DNA of 12,569 nucleotides from Sedimenticola_A endophacoides (GTDB lineage: Bacteria > Pseudomonadota > Gammaproteobacteria > Chromatiales > Chromatiaceae), in the NCBI GenBank assembly GCA_003062345.1, contig PQCO01000124.1:1-12569 (forward strand), in the 5' to 3' direction. The position numbers and the translations under genes are program-made. Below the pieces are notes generated by a model that was not told the DNA's origin, did not search any database, and was given only the letters and a program-made list of their open reading frames with translations. Each line of letters starts with the position of its first letter. Within the stretch, counting starts at the first letter, position 1. This document shows, piece by piece, positions 7,244 to 12,569 of the stretch.

Positions 7244-7277
7244 AAAAAAAAGGCGCGGTTGTGGTAAGCCGCGCCTT
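7244..7277 (-). terminator. Intrinsic terminator hairpin, strongest on the minus strand
   Basis: GGCGCGG (7252-7258) pairs with CCGCGCC (7269-7275), extended by AA/TT pairs, around a GTGGT loop with one bulged G. Eight A residues at 7244-7251 become a U8 tract when read on the minus strand, the classic intrinsic terminator form. On the + strand the stem is followed only by TTCAAAA, so it would end queA transcripts weakly. No minus-strand protein gene lies upstream of it. Confidence 0.55.
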
Positions 7278-7290
7278 CAAAATATCCACC

Positions 7291-7362
7291 AAAGGAGGAT
7301 GGAGGAGTGAGTACTTAAGCAGAGCTTCAGTACATGGTCAGTTTCTAATGCTTCACCTCCTT
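7291..7362. promoter_or_regulatory. Structured element in the queA-tgt spacer (candidate tgt leader or small RNA)
   Basis: AAGGAGG (7292-7298) can pair with CCTCCTT (7356-7362), enclosing a second hairpin: GTACT/AGTAC (7311-7315, 7329-7333) stacked on AAGC/GCTT (7317-7320, 7324-7327) with an AGA loop. A second GGAGG at 7301-7305 competes for the same CCTCC. The region is richer in AT than its surroundings. It does not match the preQ1-I riboswitch pattern I know. It could be a cis-regulatory leader of tgt, or part of a minus-strand RNA ending at 7244-7277. The strand is undecided. Confidence 0.35.
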
Positions 7363-7400
7363 CGTCAATCGAAGAATTGCAGATAACCTTGATGTAAGTC

Positions 7401-8507
7401 ATGAAATTCGAGTCTTTAGCTACCGATGGTCCTGCGCGCAGGGGCCGTCTGATTTTTCAGCGGGGGGAGGTGGAGACCCCGGCCTTCATGCCGGTGGGCA
7501 CCTACGGAACGGTTAAGGCGATGACCCCGGAGGAGCTGCGGGGGCTTGGGGCCGAGATCATCCTCGGCAACACCTTTCATCTGATGCTGCGCCCCGGTAC
7601 CCGGGTGATCCGTCACCATGGCGATCTGCACGATTTCATGCACTGGGAGGGGCCGATCCTCACCGACTCCGGTGGTTTCCAGGTCTTCAGTCTGGGCAAG
7701 ATGCGCAAGATCACCGAACAGGGAGTGCACTTCCGTTCGCCGGTCGACGGCAGCCGCATCTTCATGGGGCCGGAGGAGTCGATGCGGGTGCAGCGTGAGC
7801 TCGGCTCCGACATCGTCATGATCTTCGACGAGTGCACCCCCTATCCCGCCACCGAGGCGGAGGCGCGCGAATCGATGGAGCTATCCCTGCGCTGGGCCCG
7901 GCGCAGCCGCGAGGCCCATGGCGACAACCCCTCGGCGCTGTTCGCCATCGTCCAGGGCGGGGTCTACGAGGCGTTGCGCGGACGCTCGCTGGAGGGGTTG
8001 ATGGAGATCGGTTTCGACGGTTACGCCGTGGGCGGGCTGTCGGTGGGCGAGCCCCCGGAGGATCGTTGGAGGGTGCTCGACTATCTCTCCGGGCGGCTAC
8101 CACCGGACAAGCCCCGCTACCTGATGGGCGTGGGTACGCCGGAGGATATCGTGGAGGCGGTGGGCCGGGGGATCGATATGTTCGACTGCGTGATGCCGAC
8201 CCGCAACGCCCGCAACGGACACCTGTTCACCCACCAGGGAGTGGTGCGGATCAGAAACGCCGTGCACGCCGACGACACCGGGCCGCTGGATCCCCTCTGC
8301 GACTGCTATACCTGCCGCAATTACAGCCGCAGCTATCTGCGCCATCTCGTCAGGTGCAACGAGATCCTCGGCGCACGTCTCAACACCATCCACAACCTCC
8401 ACTACTACCAGCGGCTGATGCGCGACATCCGTGAGGCGATCGGGCAGGGGCGCTTCGCATCCTTCGTGCGGGAATTCTACGCCCTGCGCGGTGCGGCGGA
8501 TTCGTAA
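7401..8507 (+). CDS. tgt: tRNA-guanine transglycosylase (queuine/preQ1)
   Basis: Exchanges guanine 34 of Asp, Asn, His and Tyr tRNAs for preQ1, the step before QueA. The 368 residues match E. coli Tgt (375) from MKFE onward. Seen: LTDSGGFQVFSLG with the general acid/base D89, FDECTPYP (142-149), YAVGGLSVGEP (208-218), YLMGVG (240-245), GIDMFDCVMPTRNARNG (257-273) with the nucleophile D262, and the zinc site C300, C302, C305 and H331. All catalytic and zinc residues are present. The ATG has only a weak TAAG before it, so translation may depend on the structured spacer upstream. The ending, ALRGAADS, is shorter than in E. coli. A separate promoter for yajC follows, so tgt may be the end of its unit or read through. 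Confidence 0.97.
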   Translation: MKFESLATDGPARRGRLIFQRGEVETPAFMPVGTYGTVKAMTPEELRGLGAEIILGNTFHLMLRPGTRVIRHHGDLHDFMHWEGPILTDSGGFQVFSLGKMRKITEQGVHFRSPVDGSRIFMGPEESMRVQRELGSDIVMIFDECTPYPATEAEARESMELSLRWARRSREAHGDNPSALFAIVQGGVYEALRGRSLEGLMEIGFDGYAVGGLSVGEPPEDRWRVLDYLSGRLPPDKPRYLMGVGTPEDIVEAVGRGIDMFDCVMPTRNARNGHLFTHQGVVRIRNAVHADDTGPLDPLCDCYTCRNYSRSYLRHLVRCNEILGARLNTIHNLHYYQRLMRDIREAIGQGRFASFVREFYALRGAADS

Positions 8508-8520
8508 ATGGCCGCAACTG

Positions 8521-8570
8521 TGGCATAATCGGGCGCTTGGGATTCGCGCGCGGCGGTGACGGTGCGCGCG
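8521..8570 (+). promoter_or_regulatory. Candidate promoter and 5' UTR hairpin of yajC-secDF
   Basis: TGGCATAAT at 8521-8529 is an extended -10 (CATAAT, 5 of 6 matches), with a weak TTCGTA 17 bases upstream that overlaps the end of tgt. Transcription would start near 8536. The untranslated region then carries CGCGCGC (8545-8551) and GCGCGCG (8564-8570), a 7-bp stem with a 12-base loop, about 24 bases before the yajC ribosome binding site. Whether the stem regulates anything is unknown. Confidence 0.5.
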
Positions 8571-8605
8571 GCTAAACACGAATGCAATTAGCAGGTGAGA
8601 TTACC

Positions 8606-8938
8606 ATGAGTTTCTTTATTTCCGACGCGATGGCACAGGCTGCGGGCGGTGCGCCCGCCGGTGGTGGCCTGGAGGGGCTGATTTTGCCGGTGGGCCTGAT
8701 CATCATGCTCTATTTCCTCATGATCCGTCCCCAGATGAAGCGTCAAAAAGAGCACAAGAAGCTGGTCGACGCCCTCGCCAAGGGCGACGAGGTACAGACC
8801 GATGGCGGCATGCTGGGCAAGATTGTCGATCTCGGTGAGAATTTCGTGCTGCTGGAGATTGCCGACGGGGTCAACATCAAGATCCGACGCGCCGCCGTCA
8901 ACTCCGTGATGCCGAAGGGCTCGATCAAGGAGCTCTGA
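8606..8938 (+). CDS. yajC: Sec translocon accessory protein YajC
   Basis: Small inner-membrane protein that associates with SecD and SecF in the holo-translocon. I choose ATG 8606 over 8582, because AGGTGAG at 8593-8599 gives a good ribosome binding site and the product is then 110 residues, the same as E. coli, starting MSFFISDAMAQ. One membrane segment spans about 23-41 (LEGLILPVGLIIMLYFLMI), followed at once by the family signature RPQMKRQKEHKKL (41-53) and a small soluble domain with GDEVQTDGGMLGKI (60-73) and an MPKGSIKEL end. It is the first gene of a yajC-secD-secF unit with its own upstream promoter candidate. Confidence 0.96.
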   Translation: MSFFISDAMAQAAGGAPAGGGLEGLILPVGLIIMLYFLMIRPQMKRQKEHKKLVDALAKGDEVQTDGGMLGKIVDLGENFVLLEIADGVNIKIRRAAVNSVMPKGSIKEL

Positions 8939-8948
8939 AGCATTGCGG

Positions 8949-8968
8949 TCCCGGCGCTCGCGCCGGGA
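8949..8968 (+). other. Perfect stem-loop between yajC and secD
   Basis: TCCCGGCG (8949-8956) and CGCCGGGA (8961-8968) pair fully over 8 bp around CTCG, ten bases after the yajC stop. No T-run follows, so it is probably not a full terminator. A partial attenuator or a stop for 3' exonucleases, setting yajC above secDF, is the inference. The rest of the 96-base gap is featureless. Confidence 0.45.
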
Positions 8969-9034
8969 TGGCGAATCCGTACCACGCCCCCGCCGGCCAC
9001 GCTTATCCAAAAGTAAAACAATACACAGGCAATC

Positions 9035-10891
9035 ATGAATCGATATCCCCTTTGGAAGAACCTCCTGCTCCTGGCGGTGGTGGTCATCGGACTGATCTAC
9101 GCGCTGCCCAATCTCTTCAGTCAGGACCCGGCGATGGAGATCTCCGGCACCCGCCGCGCCGAGGTCACCGCCGACACCCGGACCCGGGTCGAGGAGATCC
9201 TGCGCGGCGCGGGTATCGGGAGCAAGGCGATCGAGCACTCGGCCAACAACCGTTTGTTGTTGCGTTTCAATGATTCCGAGAGCCAGCTGCGCGCCCGGGA
9301 CCTGCTGGAGGTCGAGCTGGGTAGCGACTACAGCCAGGCCCTGACCCTCTCGACCGATGTGCCCGGCTGGCTCCGGGGCATGGGGGCGCTGCCCATGTAT
9401 CTCGGCCTGGATCTGCGCGGCGGTATCCATGTGCTGATCGACGTCGACATGGAGGCGGCGGTGGAGAAGGCGCTCGAGCGCTACACCGACGACATCCGCA
9501 GCCTGCTGCGCACCGAAAAGCTGCGGTATACCCGGGTCGCCCAGGAGGGGGAGCGAATCGTCGTTCAATACAGCAGCGCCGCGCTTCGCGACAAGGCCTA
9601 CGATGTCATCGGCAACGAGTTTCGGGAGTTGGTGCTGGAGAGTGCGGACCTTGAGGGTGATTTCCTGATCCACGCCGCCATCAGCCGCGCCGAGCAGGCC
9701 CAGATCCGCAAATTCGCCCTGGACCAGAACATCACCACCCTGCGCAACCGGGTCAACGCCCTCGGGGTGGCCGAGCCGATCATCCAGCAGCAGGGCGAGC
9801 GGCGCATCGTGGTGCAACTGCCCGGCGCCCAGGACCCGGCCAAGCTGAAGGAGATGCTGGGCGCGACCGCCACCCTGGAGTACCGTCTGGAGGATACCGA
9901 GGGGAGTGTCGACGCGGCGCTGGCGGGCAAGCTGCCGGTGGGCTCCAAGCTCTATCGTACCCGCGAGGGTCAGCCGATCCTGCTCAAGAAGCGGGTGATC
10001 GTCACCGGTAATCAGATCACCGACGCGGCGTCCGGTTTCGACCAGACCACCGGCCAGCCAGCGGTGATCGTCAACCTCGACAGCGCCGGCGGCAGCCGTA
10101 TGCGCCGAGTGACCACGGAGAACGTCAACAAGCCGATGGCGGTGGTGTTCATCGAGACACGCCCTGAAACCACTATGGTGGATGGCGAGCGGGTTACCCG
10201 CAAGGTGCAGGTGGAGGAGGTGATCAGTGTCGCCAGCATCCGCGAACCCTTCGGGCGGCGTTTCCAGACCACCGGCCTCGACAGCCCCCAGGAGGCCCAC
10301 GACCTGGCCCTGCTGCTGCGTGCCGGTGCCCTGGCGGCGCCCATCGATATTGTCGAGGAGCGCACCATCGGCCCCAGCCTCGGGCAGGATAATATCGATC
10401 AGGGGTTCCGGTCGGTGGTGATCGGTCTGGCCCTGGTGATGCTCTTCATGGCCGTCTACTACCGGGCCTTCGGGCTGGTGGCCAATATGGCCCTGCTGCT
10501 CAACCTGGTGCTGATCGTGGCCATCCTGTCGATGTTGCAGGCGACCCTGACCCTGCCAGGCATCGCCGGTATTGTGCTGACCGTGGGCATGGCGGTGGAC
10601 GCCAACGTGCTGATCTTCGAGCGCATCCGCGAGGAGATCCGGGTCGGCAGCACGCCCCAGGCGAGCATCTACGCCGGCTATGAGAAGGCGCTGTCGACCA
10701 TCGTCGACGCCAATATCACCACCCTGATCGCGGCGGTGGTGCTATTCAGCTTCGGCACCGGCCCGATCAAGGGCTTTGCCGTGACCCTGTTCATCGGCAT
10801 CCTCACCTCCATGTTCACCGCCATTCTTGGCACGCGCGCCGTGATCAATCTGATCTATGGCAATCGCCGCGTCAAGCGGCTTGCGATCTGA
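9035..10891 (+). CDS. secD: Protein translocase subunit SecD
   Basis: RND-like inner-membrane subunit that, with SecF, uses the proton gradient to pull exported proteins off SecYEG into the periplasm. The 618 residues compare with 615 in E. coli. Topology: first helix about 7-27, a large periplasmic region (29-455) containing the conserved MYLGLDLRGGIHVLIDVDM (121-139) and the REPFGRRFQTTG loop (403-414), then five more helices at about 457-475, 482-502, 507-525, 553-573 and 580-600. GIAGIVLTVGMAVDANVLIFERIREE (509-534, here split by the helix end) carries D522, matching the essential Asp of the proton path. ACAGG at 9025-9029 is a modest ribosome binding site. It is complete, with no oddity seen, and secF follows 21 bases later. 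Confidence 0.98.
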   Translation: MNRYPLWKNLLLLAVVVIGLIYALPNLFSQDPAMEISGTRRAEVTADTRTRVEEILRGAGIGSKAIEHSANNRLLLRFNDSESQLRARDLLEVELGSDYSQALTLSTDVPGWLRGMGALPMYLGLDLRGGIHVLIDVDMEAAVEKALERYTDDIRSLLRTEKLRYTRVAQEGERIVVQYSSAALRDKAYDVIGNEFRELVLESADLEGDFLIHAAISRAEQAQIRKFALDQNITTLRNRVNALGVAEPIIQQQGERRIVVQLPGAQDPAKLKEMLGATATLEYRLEDTEGSVDAALAGKLPVGSKLYRTREGQPILLKKRVIVTGNQITDAASGFDQTTGQPAVIVNLDSAGGSRMRRVTTENVNKPMAVVFIETRPETTMVDGERVTRKVQVEEVISVASIREPFGRRFQTTGLDSPQEAHDLALLLRAGALAAPIDIVEERTIGPSLGQDNIDQGFRSVVIGLALVMLFMAVYYRAFGLVANMALLLNLVLIVAILSMLQATLTLPGIAGIVLTVGMAVDANVLIFERIREEIRVGSTPQASIYAGYEKALSTIVDANITTLIAAVVLFSFGTGPIKGFAVTLFIGILTSMFTAILGTRAVINLIYGNRRVKRLAI

Positions 10892-10912
10892 GTCAACCAC
10901 GGGATCAAGGCA

Positions 10913-11854
10913 ATGCAGCTGTTTAAATCCGAGACATCCATCCGCTTCATGGCGCGGCGCAAAATGGCGATGCTGATATCCGGCGCCATACTGCTGGCCT
11001 CTCTGCTGTCGATCATCGTCCAGGGGCTCAACCTCGGCATCGACTTCACCGGCGGCATCCTGGTGGAGGTCGGCTACAAGAAACCGGCGGAGCTGGCCGG
11101 TGTGCGCTCCGCCCTGGCCCAGGGAGGATTCGACGACGCCATGGTGCAGCACTTCGGCACCTCCCAGGATGTCCTGGTGCGGTTGGCCCCGCGCGATGGC
11201 ATGGAGAGCGCCGAGATCAGCGACAAGGCGTACGCCGCCCTCTCCGCCGCCTCCGGCGGTGGGGTCGAACTACGCCGGGTGGAGTTCGTCGGCCCCCAGG
11301 TGGGTGATGAGCTGACCGAACAGGGGGGGCTGGCGATGCTCTACGCCCTGATCGGCATCCTCATCTACGTGGCGCTGCGCTTCGAGTATCGCTTCGCCCT
11401 CGGTTCGGTGATCGCCCTGGTGCACGACGTGCTCATCACCCTTGGGATCTTCTCGCTGCTGCGGATCGAGTTTGATCTGTCGGTGCTGGCGGCGATTCTG
11501 GCGGTGATCGGCTACTCCCTGAACGACACCATCGTGGTCTTCGACCGTATCCGAGAGAACTTCCGCAAGCTGCGCAAGGGCAGTTCGCGGGAGGTGATCG
11601 ACGCCTCCCTCAACCAGACCCTGAGCCGCACCCTGGTCACCTCGCTCACCACGTTGCTGGTGCTGATCGCCCTGGCCGTGTTCGGTGGTGAGATCATCCA
11701 CGGCTTCGCCCTGGCCCTGATCATCGGCGTACTCGTGGGTACCTACTCCTCCATCTACGTGGCCAGCAGTTCCGTTCTGGCCCTGGGTGTGAGCAAGGCC
11801 GATCTGATGCCGGTGGAGAAGGAGGGGGCCGAGGCGGTGGACGCCGAGCCCTGA
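10913..11854 (+). CDS. secF: Protein translocase subunit SecF
   Basis: Partner of SecD in proton-driven protein export. The 313 residues compare with 323 in E. coli. A first helix at about 17-38 is followed by the family signature LGIDFTGGILVEV (41-53), a periplasmic domain to about 135, and five helices at about 139-155, 162-184, 188-210, 238-258 and 262-290. VIGYSLNDTIVVFDRIRENF (198-217) carries D205, the counterpart of the conserved proton-path Asp. The acidic tail EKEGAEAVDAEP is variable. The start is fixed by homology; only a short AAGG (10907-10910) precedes it, so coupling to secD translation is likely. The unit ends in a strong terminator 20 bases downstream. Confidence 0.98.
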   Translation: MQLFKSETSIRFMARRKMAMLISGAILLASLLSIIVQGLNLGIDFTGGILVEVGYKKPAELAGVRSALAQGGFDDAMVQHFGTSQDVLVRLAPRDGMESAEISDKAYAALSAASGGGVELRRVEFVGPQVGDELTEQGGLAMLYALIGILIYVALRFEYRFALGSVIALVHDVLITLGIFSLLRIEFDLSVLAAILAVIGYSLNDTIVVFDRIRENFRKLRKGSSREVIDASLNQTLSRTLVTSLTTLLVLIALAVFGGEIIHGFALALIIGVLVGTYSSIYVASSSVLALGVSKADLMPVEKEGAEAVDAEP

Positions 11855-11873
11855 GCGTGGCCGCGTCCCCAGC

Positions 11874-11902
11874 GAAAAAGCCGGCCTCGGGCCGGCTTTT
11901 TC
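11874..11902. terminator. Bidirectional intrinsic terminator after secF
   Basis: GAAAAAGCCGGCC (11874-11886) and GGCCGGCTTTTTC (11890-11902) are perfect 13-base complements around a TCG loop, with A5 and T5 tracts giving U-runs in both directions. It closes the yajC-secD-secF unit and would also stop any minus-strand transcription coming from the right. Confidence 0.9.
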
Positions 11903-11903
11903 A

Positions 11904-11980
11904 CAAGAGTGTCGCTACCTCGTGAAAGATTTTGGGGACTGGGATGTCCCAAAATCTTTCACGAGGTAGCGACACTCTTG
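11904..11980. repeat. 35-bp near-perfect inverted repeat
   Basis: The left arm 11904-11939 (36 bases, starting CAAGAGTGTCGCTACC) and right arm 11946-11980 (35 bases) are complementary apart from one extra G in the left arm, around the loop TGGGAT. It begins one base after the secF terminator. There is no coding potential and no T-run, so it is not a terminator. It looks like a miniature mobile or REP-type palindrome; the GGGAC...GTCCC core recalls repeats seen near RAYT-type transposases, but that link is from memory. Confidence 0.8.
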
Positions 11981-12453
11981 ATGGCGGTTAGCGTATGTGG
12001 GTGTGCGCGCTCAGCCGGGACGGTGTTTGCGATGCGCGACCGCTACGGGCGCAGGGGCGTTGTCAGGGTGCGCGGTCTCGAATCCGCCAGACGGATTCAG
12101 CGCCGCCCGGAGCGAGAATTCCGCCAGGGCGTCGAGGGTATCGCGCATCCGCATCTCAAGCCCTCGCTGTGTCAGTACACGTCTGATTTTCTTGCGCATT
12201 TTCCGGCCCCCTCGTTCCCCGGGGGATATACAACCCCCCTCAAAGCCGATAGCGGTCCGGTAGTGGTGAACCTTTAGTCAGGTATTGTTTGTTGGATGGG
12301 GCTGTATGTTGTTCGGCTGAAGCCCGAGTGTCGGATTTTGGCGCAAGAGCGCGTCCCCAACGTCTTGAAGGCTCGGTTCGTCTGGCGATGGGCGGGGCAG
12401 TCCGCACTTCGTCATGCAGTCAATCACCGATGAATTCATCCGCTAACCGCCAT
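11981..12453. repeat. Segment bounded by 13-bp inverted repeats
   Basis: ATGGCGGTTAGCG at 11981-11993 is the exact reverse complement of CGCTAACCGCCAT at 12441-12453. The left copy abuts the 35-bp palindrome. The 447 bases between hold a doubtful minus-strand ORF (12011-12199), a GGGGG/CCCCC hairpin at 12221-12238, and from 12239 to 12440 nothing I can identify. The arrangement resembles a small non-autonomous element, but no target-site duplication was found, and the right copy also forms half of a separate hairpin. Confidence 0.35.
12011..12199 (-). CDS. Small hypothetical protein (doubtful)
   Basis: A 62-codon frame on the minus strand with ATG at 12197-12199 and GAGGGGG about seven bases before it as a possible ribosome binding site. 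The product starts MRKKIRRVLTQRGLEMRMRD and continues with a helical-looking stretch, RDTLDALAEFSLRAALNPSG, then a low-complexity Ala/Pro/His tail. I recognise no family, signal peptide or membrane segment. It lies inside the inverted-repeat-bounded segment, so it may be cargo or a remnant. The basic start and the ribosome binding site are the only support; chance in GC-rich DNA is quite possible. Confidence 0.3.
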   Translation of the reverse strand: MRKKIRRVLTQRGLEMRMRDTLDALAEFSLRAALNPSGGFETAHPDNAPAPVAVAHRKHRPG

Positions 12454-12477
12454 GGAGAGCGAAGCGAAGGCGGTTAG
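12443..12477. repeat. Hairpin sharing the 13-bp repeat sequence
   Basis: CTAACCGCC (12443-12451) and GGCGGTTAG (12469-12477) form a 9-bp stem around a 17-base loop containing GAGCGAAGCGAAG. The same GGCGGTTAG also occurs at 11983-11991, giving three copies in all. No T-run follows on either side. Confidence 0.6.
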
Positions 12478-12569
12478 TCCCCGATAGGCGTAGGCGCGGT
12501 TGTATGGCCGCAGTTACGACCGATAGGGAGTGACGTAGGGCATACAAATAGCGCATCCGACACGCCGTA
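12478..12569. repeat. REP-like palindromic repeats, running off the window
   Basis: TTGTATG (12500-12506) is complementary to CATACAA (12541-12547), flanked by further partial complements (GGCGTAGGCGC near 12487 against GCGCATCCGACACGCC at 12551-12566). CCGATAGG followed by CGTAGG occurs twice (12481-12494 and 12520-12539). On the minus strand GTCGGATGCGC and GCCCTACG resemble the outer signatures of bacterial REP elements. The repeat is cut by the window end, so its true length and copy number are unknown. Confidence 0.5.

Noticed and set aside
7307..7318. A four-codon mini-frame GTG-AGT-ACT-TAA eight bases after AAAGGAGG
   Set aside because: The spacing is ideal, but such tiny frames arise easily by chance; kept only as part of the structured element.
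7234..7386. A 50-codon + strand frame starting in the queA stop (ATGA overlap) with AGGAG ten bases before it
   Set aside because: It runs through the terminator hairpin and the structured element, its codons are unlike the neighbouring genes, and the product looks random. Ribosome profiling could reopen it.
7291..7400. A preQ1 riboswitch before tgt
   Set aside because: The conserved preQ1-I loop and A-rich tail are not present, and other classes cannot be recognised by eye.
8588..10300. A 570-codon minus-strand frame over yajC and secD
   Set aside because: A mirror of two confidently identified genes, with low-complexity translation.
11909..12277. A 122-codon + strand frame beginning in the long palindrome
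   Set aside because: Its first residues are simply the palindrome arm translated, there is no ribosome binding site, and it crosses other hairpins.
12289..12477. A 62-codon + strand frame ending in NRHGERSEGG
   Set aside because: The end is translated repeat sequence, with no ribosome binding site or protein-like pattern.
11904..12569. A CRISPR array in the repeat-rich right end
   Set aside because: The repeats are inverted and unequal in spacing, with no regular direct repeats or spacers and no cas gene.

Overview
The window looks like a piece of a GC-rich gammaproteobacterial chromosome. The conserved run queA-tgt-yajC-secD-secF, a YajC of exactly the usual 110 residues, and a D-lactate dehydrogenase of the Shewanella/Pseudomonas Dld-II type all point that way. 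A purple-sulfur or sulfur-oxidiser relative (Chromatiales-like) is my guess from codon and repeat style, not something the sequence proves. Every confident protein gene is on the + strand; tRNA-Leu is the only confident minus-strand gene.

Left end (1-548): the last 55 codons of a probable transposase, then about 300 bases with no gene. Next comes a compact control region with a sigma70-like promoter, a 17-base palindrome of the PdhR/LldR (FadR-type GntR) operator kind lying over the -10 and start point, and an 8-bp hairpin just before the ribosome binding site. It serves an FAD/4Fe-4S D-lactate dehydrogenase (549-3377), followed two bases later by an AEC-family carrier (3380-4252). Together they read as a small hydroxyacid (probably lactate) oxidation and transport unit.

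Middle (4399-8507): a class I SAM methyltransferase with the regulatory domain found in protein-lysine methyltransferases of the Rickettsia PKMT type; a convergent tRNA-Leu(CAA) gene with its own promoter; and the two queuosine enzymes QueA and Tgt. Tgt inserts preQ1 at the tRNA wobble position and QueA then makes epoxyqueuosine. Between them is an AT-richer 163-base gap with a terminator hairpin whose T-run lies on the minus strand, and a structured element in which an SD-like AAGGAGG can pair with CCTCCTT.

Right part (8508-11902): a promoter, then yajC, secD and secF, the accessory subunits of the Sec translocon that use the proton gradient to assist protein export, closed by a perfect bidirectional terminator.

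Right end (11903-12569): no confident gene, but dense palindromes. There is a 35-bp near-perfect inverted repeat directly after the secF terminator, a 473-bp segment bounded by 13-bp inverted repeats and carrying one doubtful 62-codon ORF, a 9-bp-stem hairpin, and REP-like repeats running off the end.

Most of the window is ordinary core genome. The parts worth a second look are the dld control region and its carrier, the queA-tgt spacer, and the palindromic cluster after secF.
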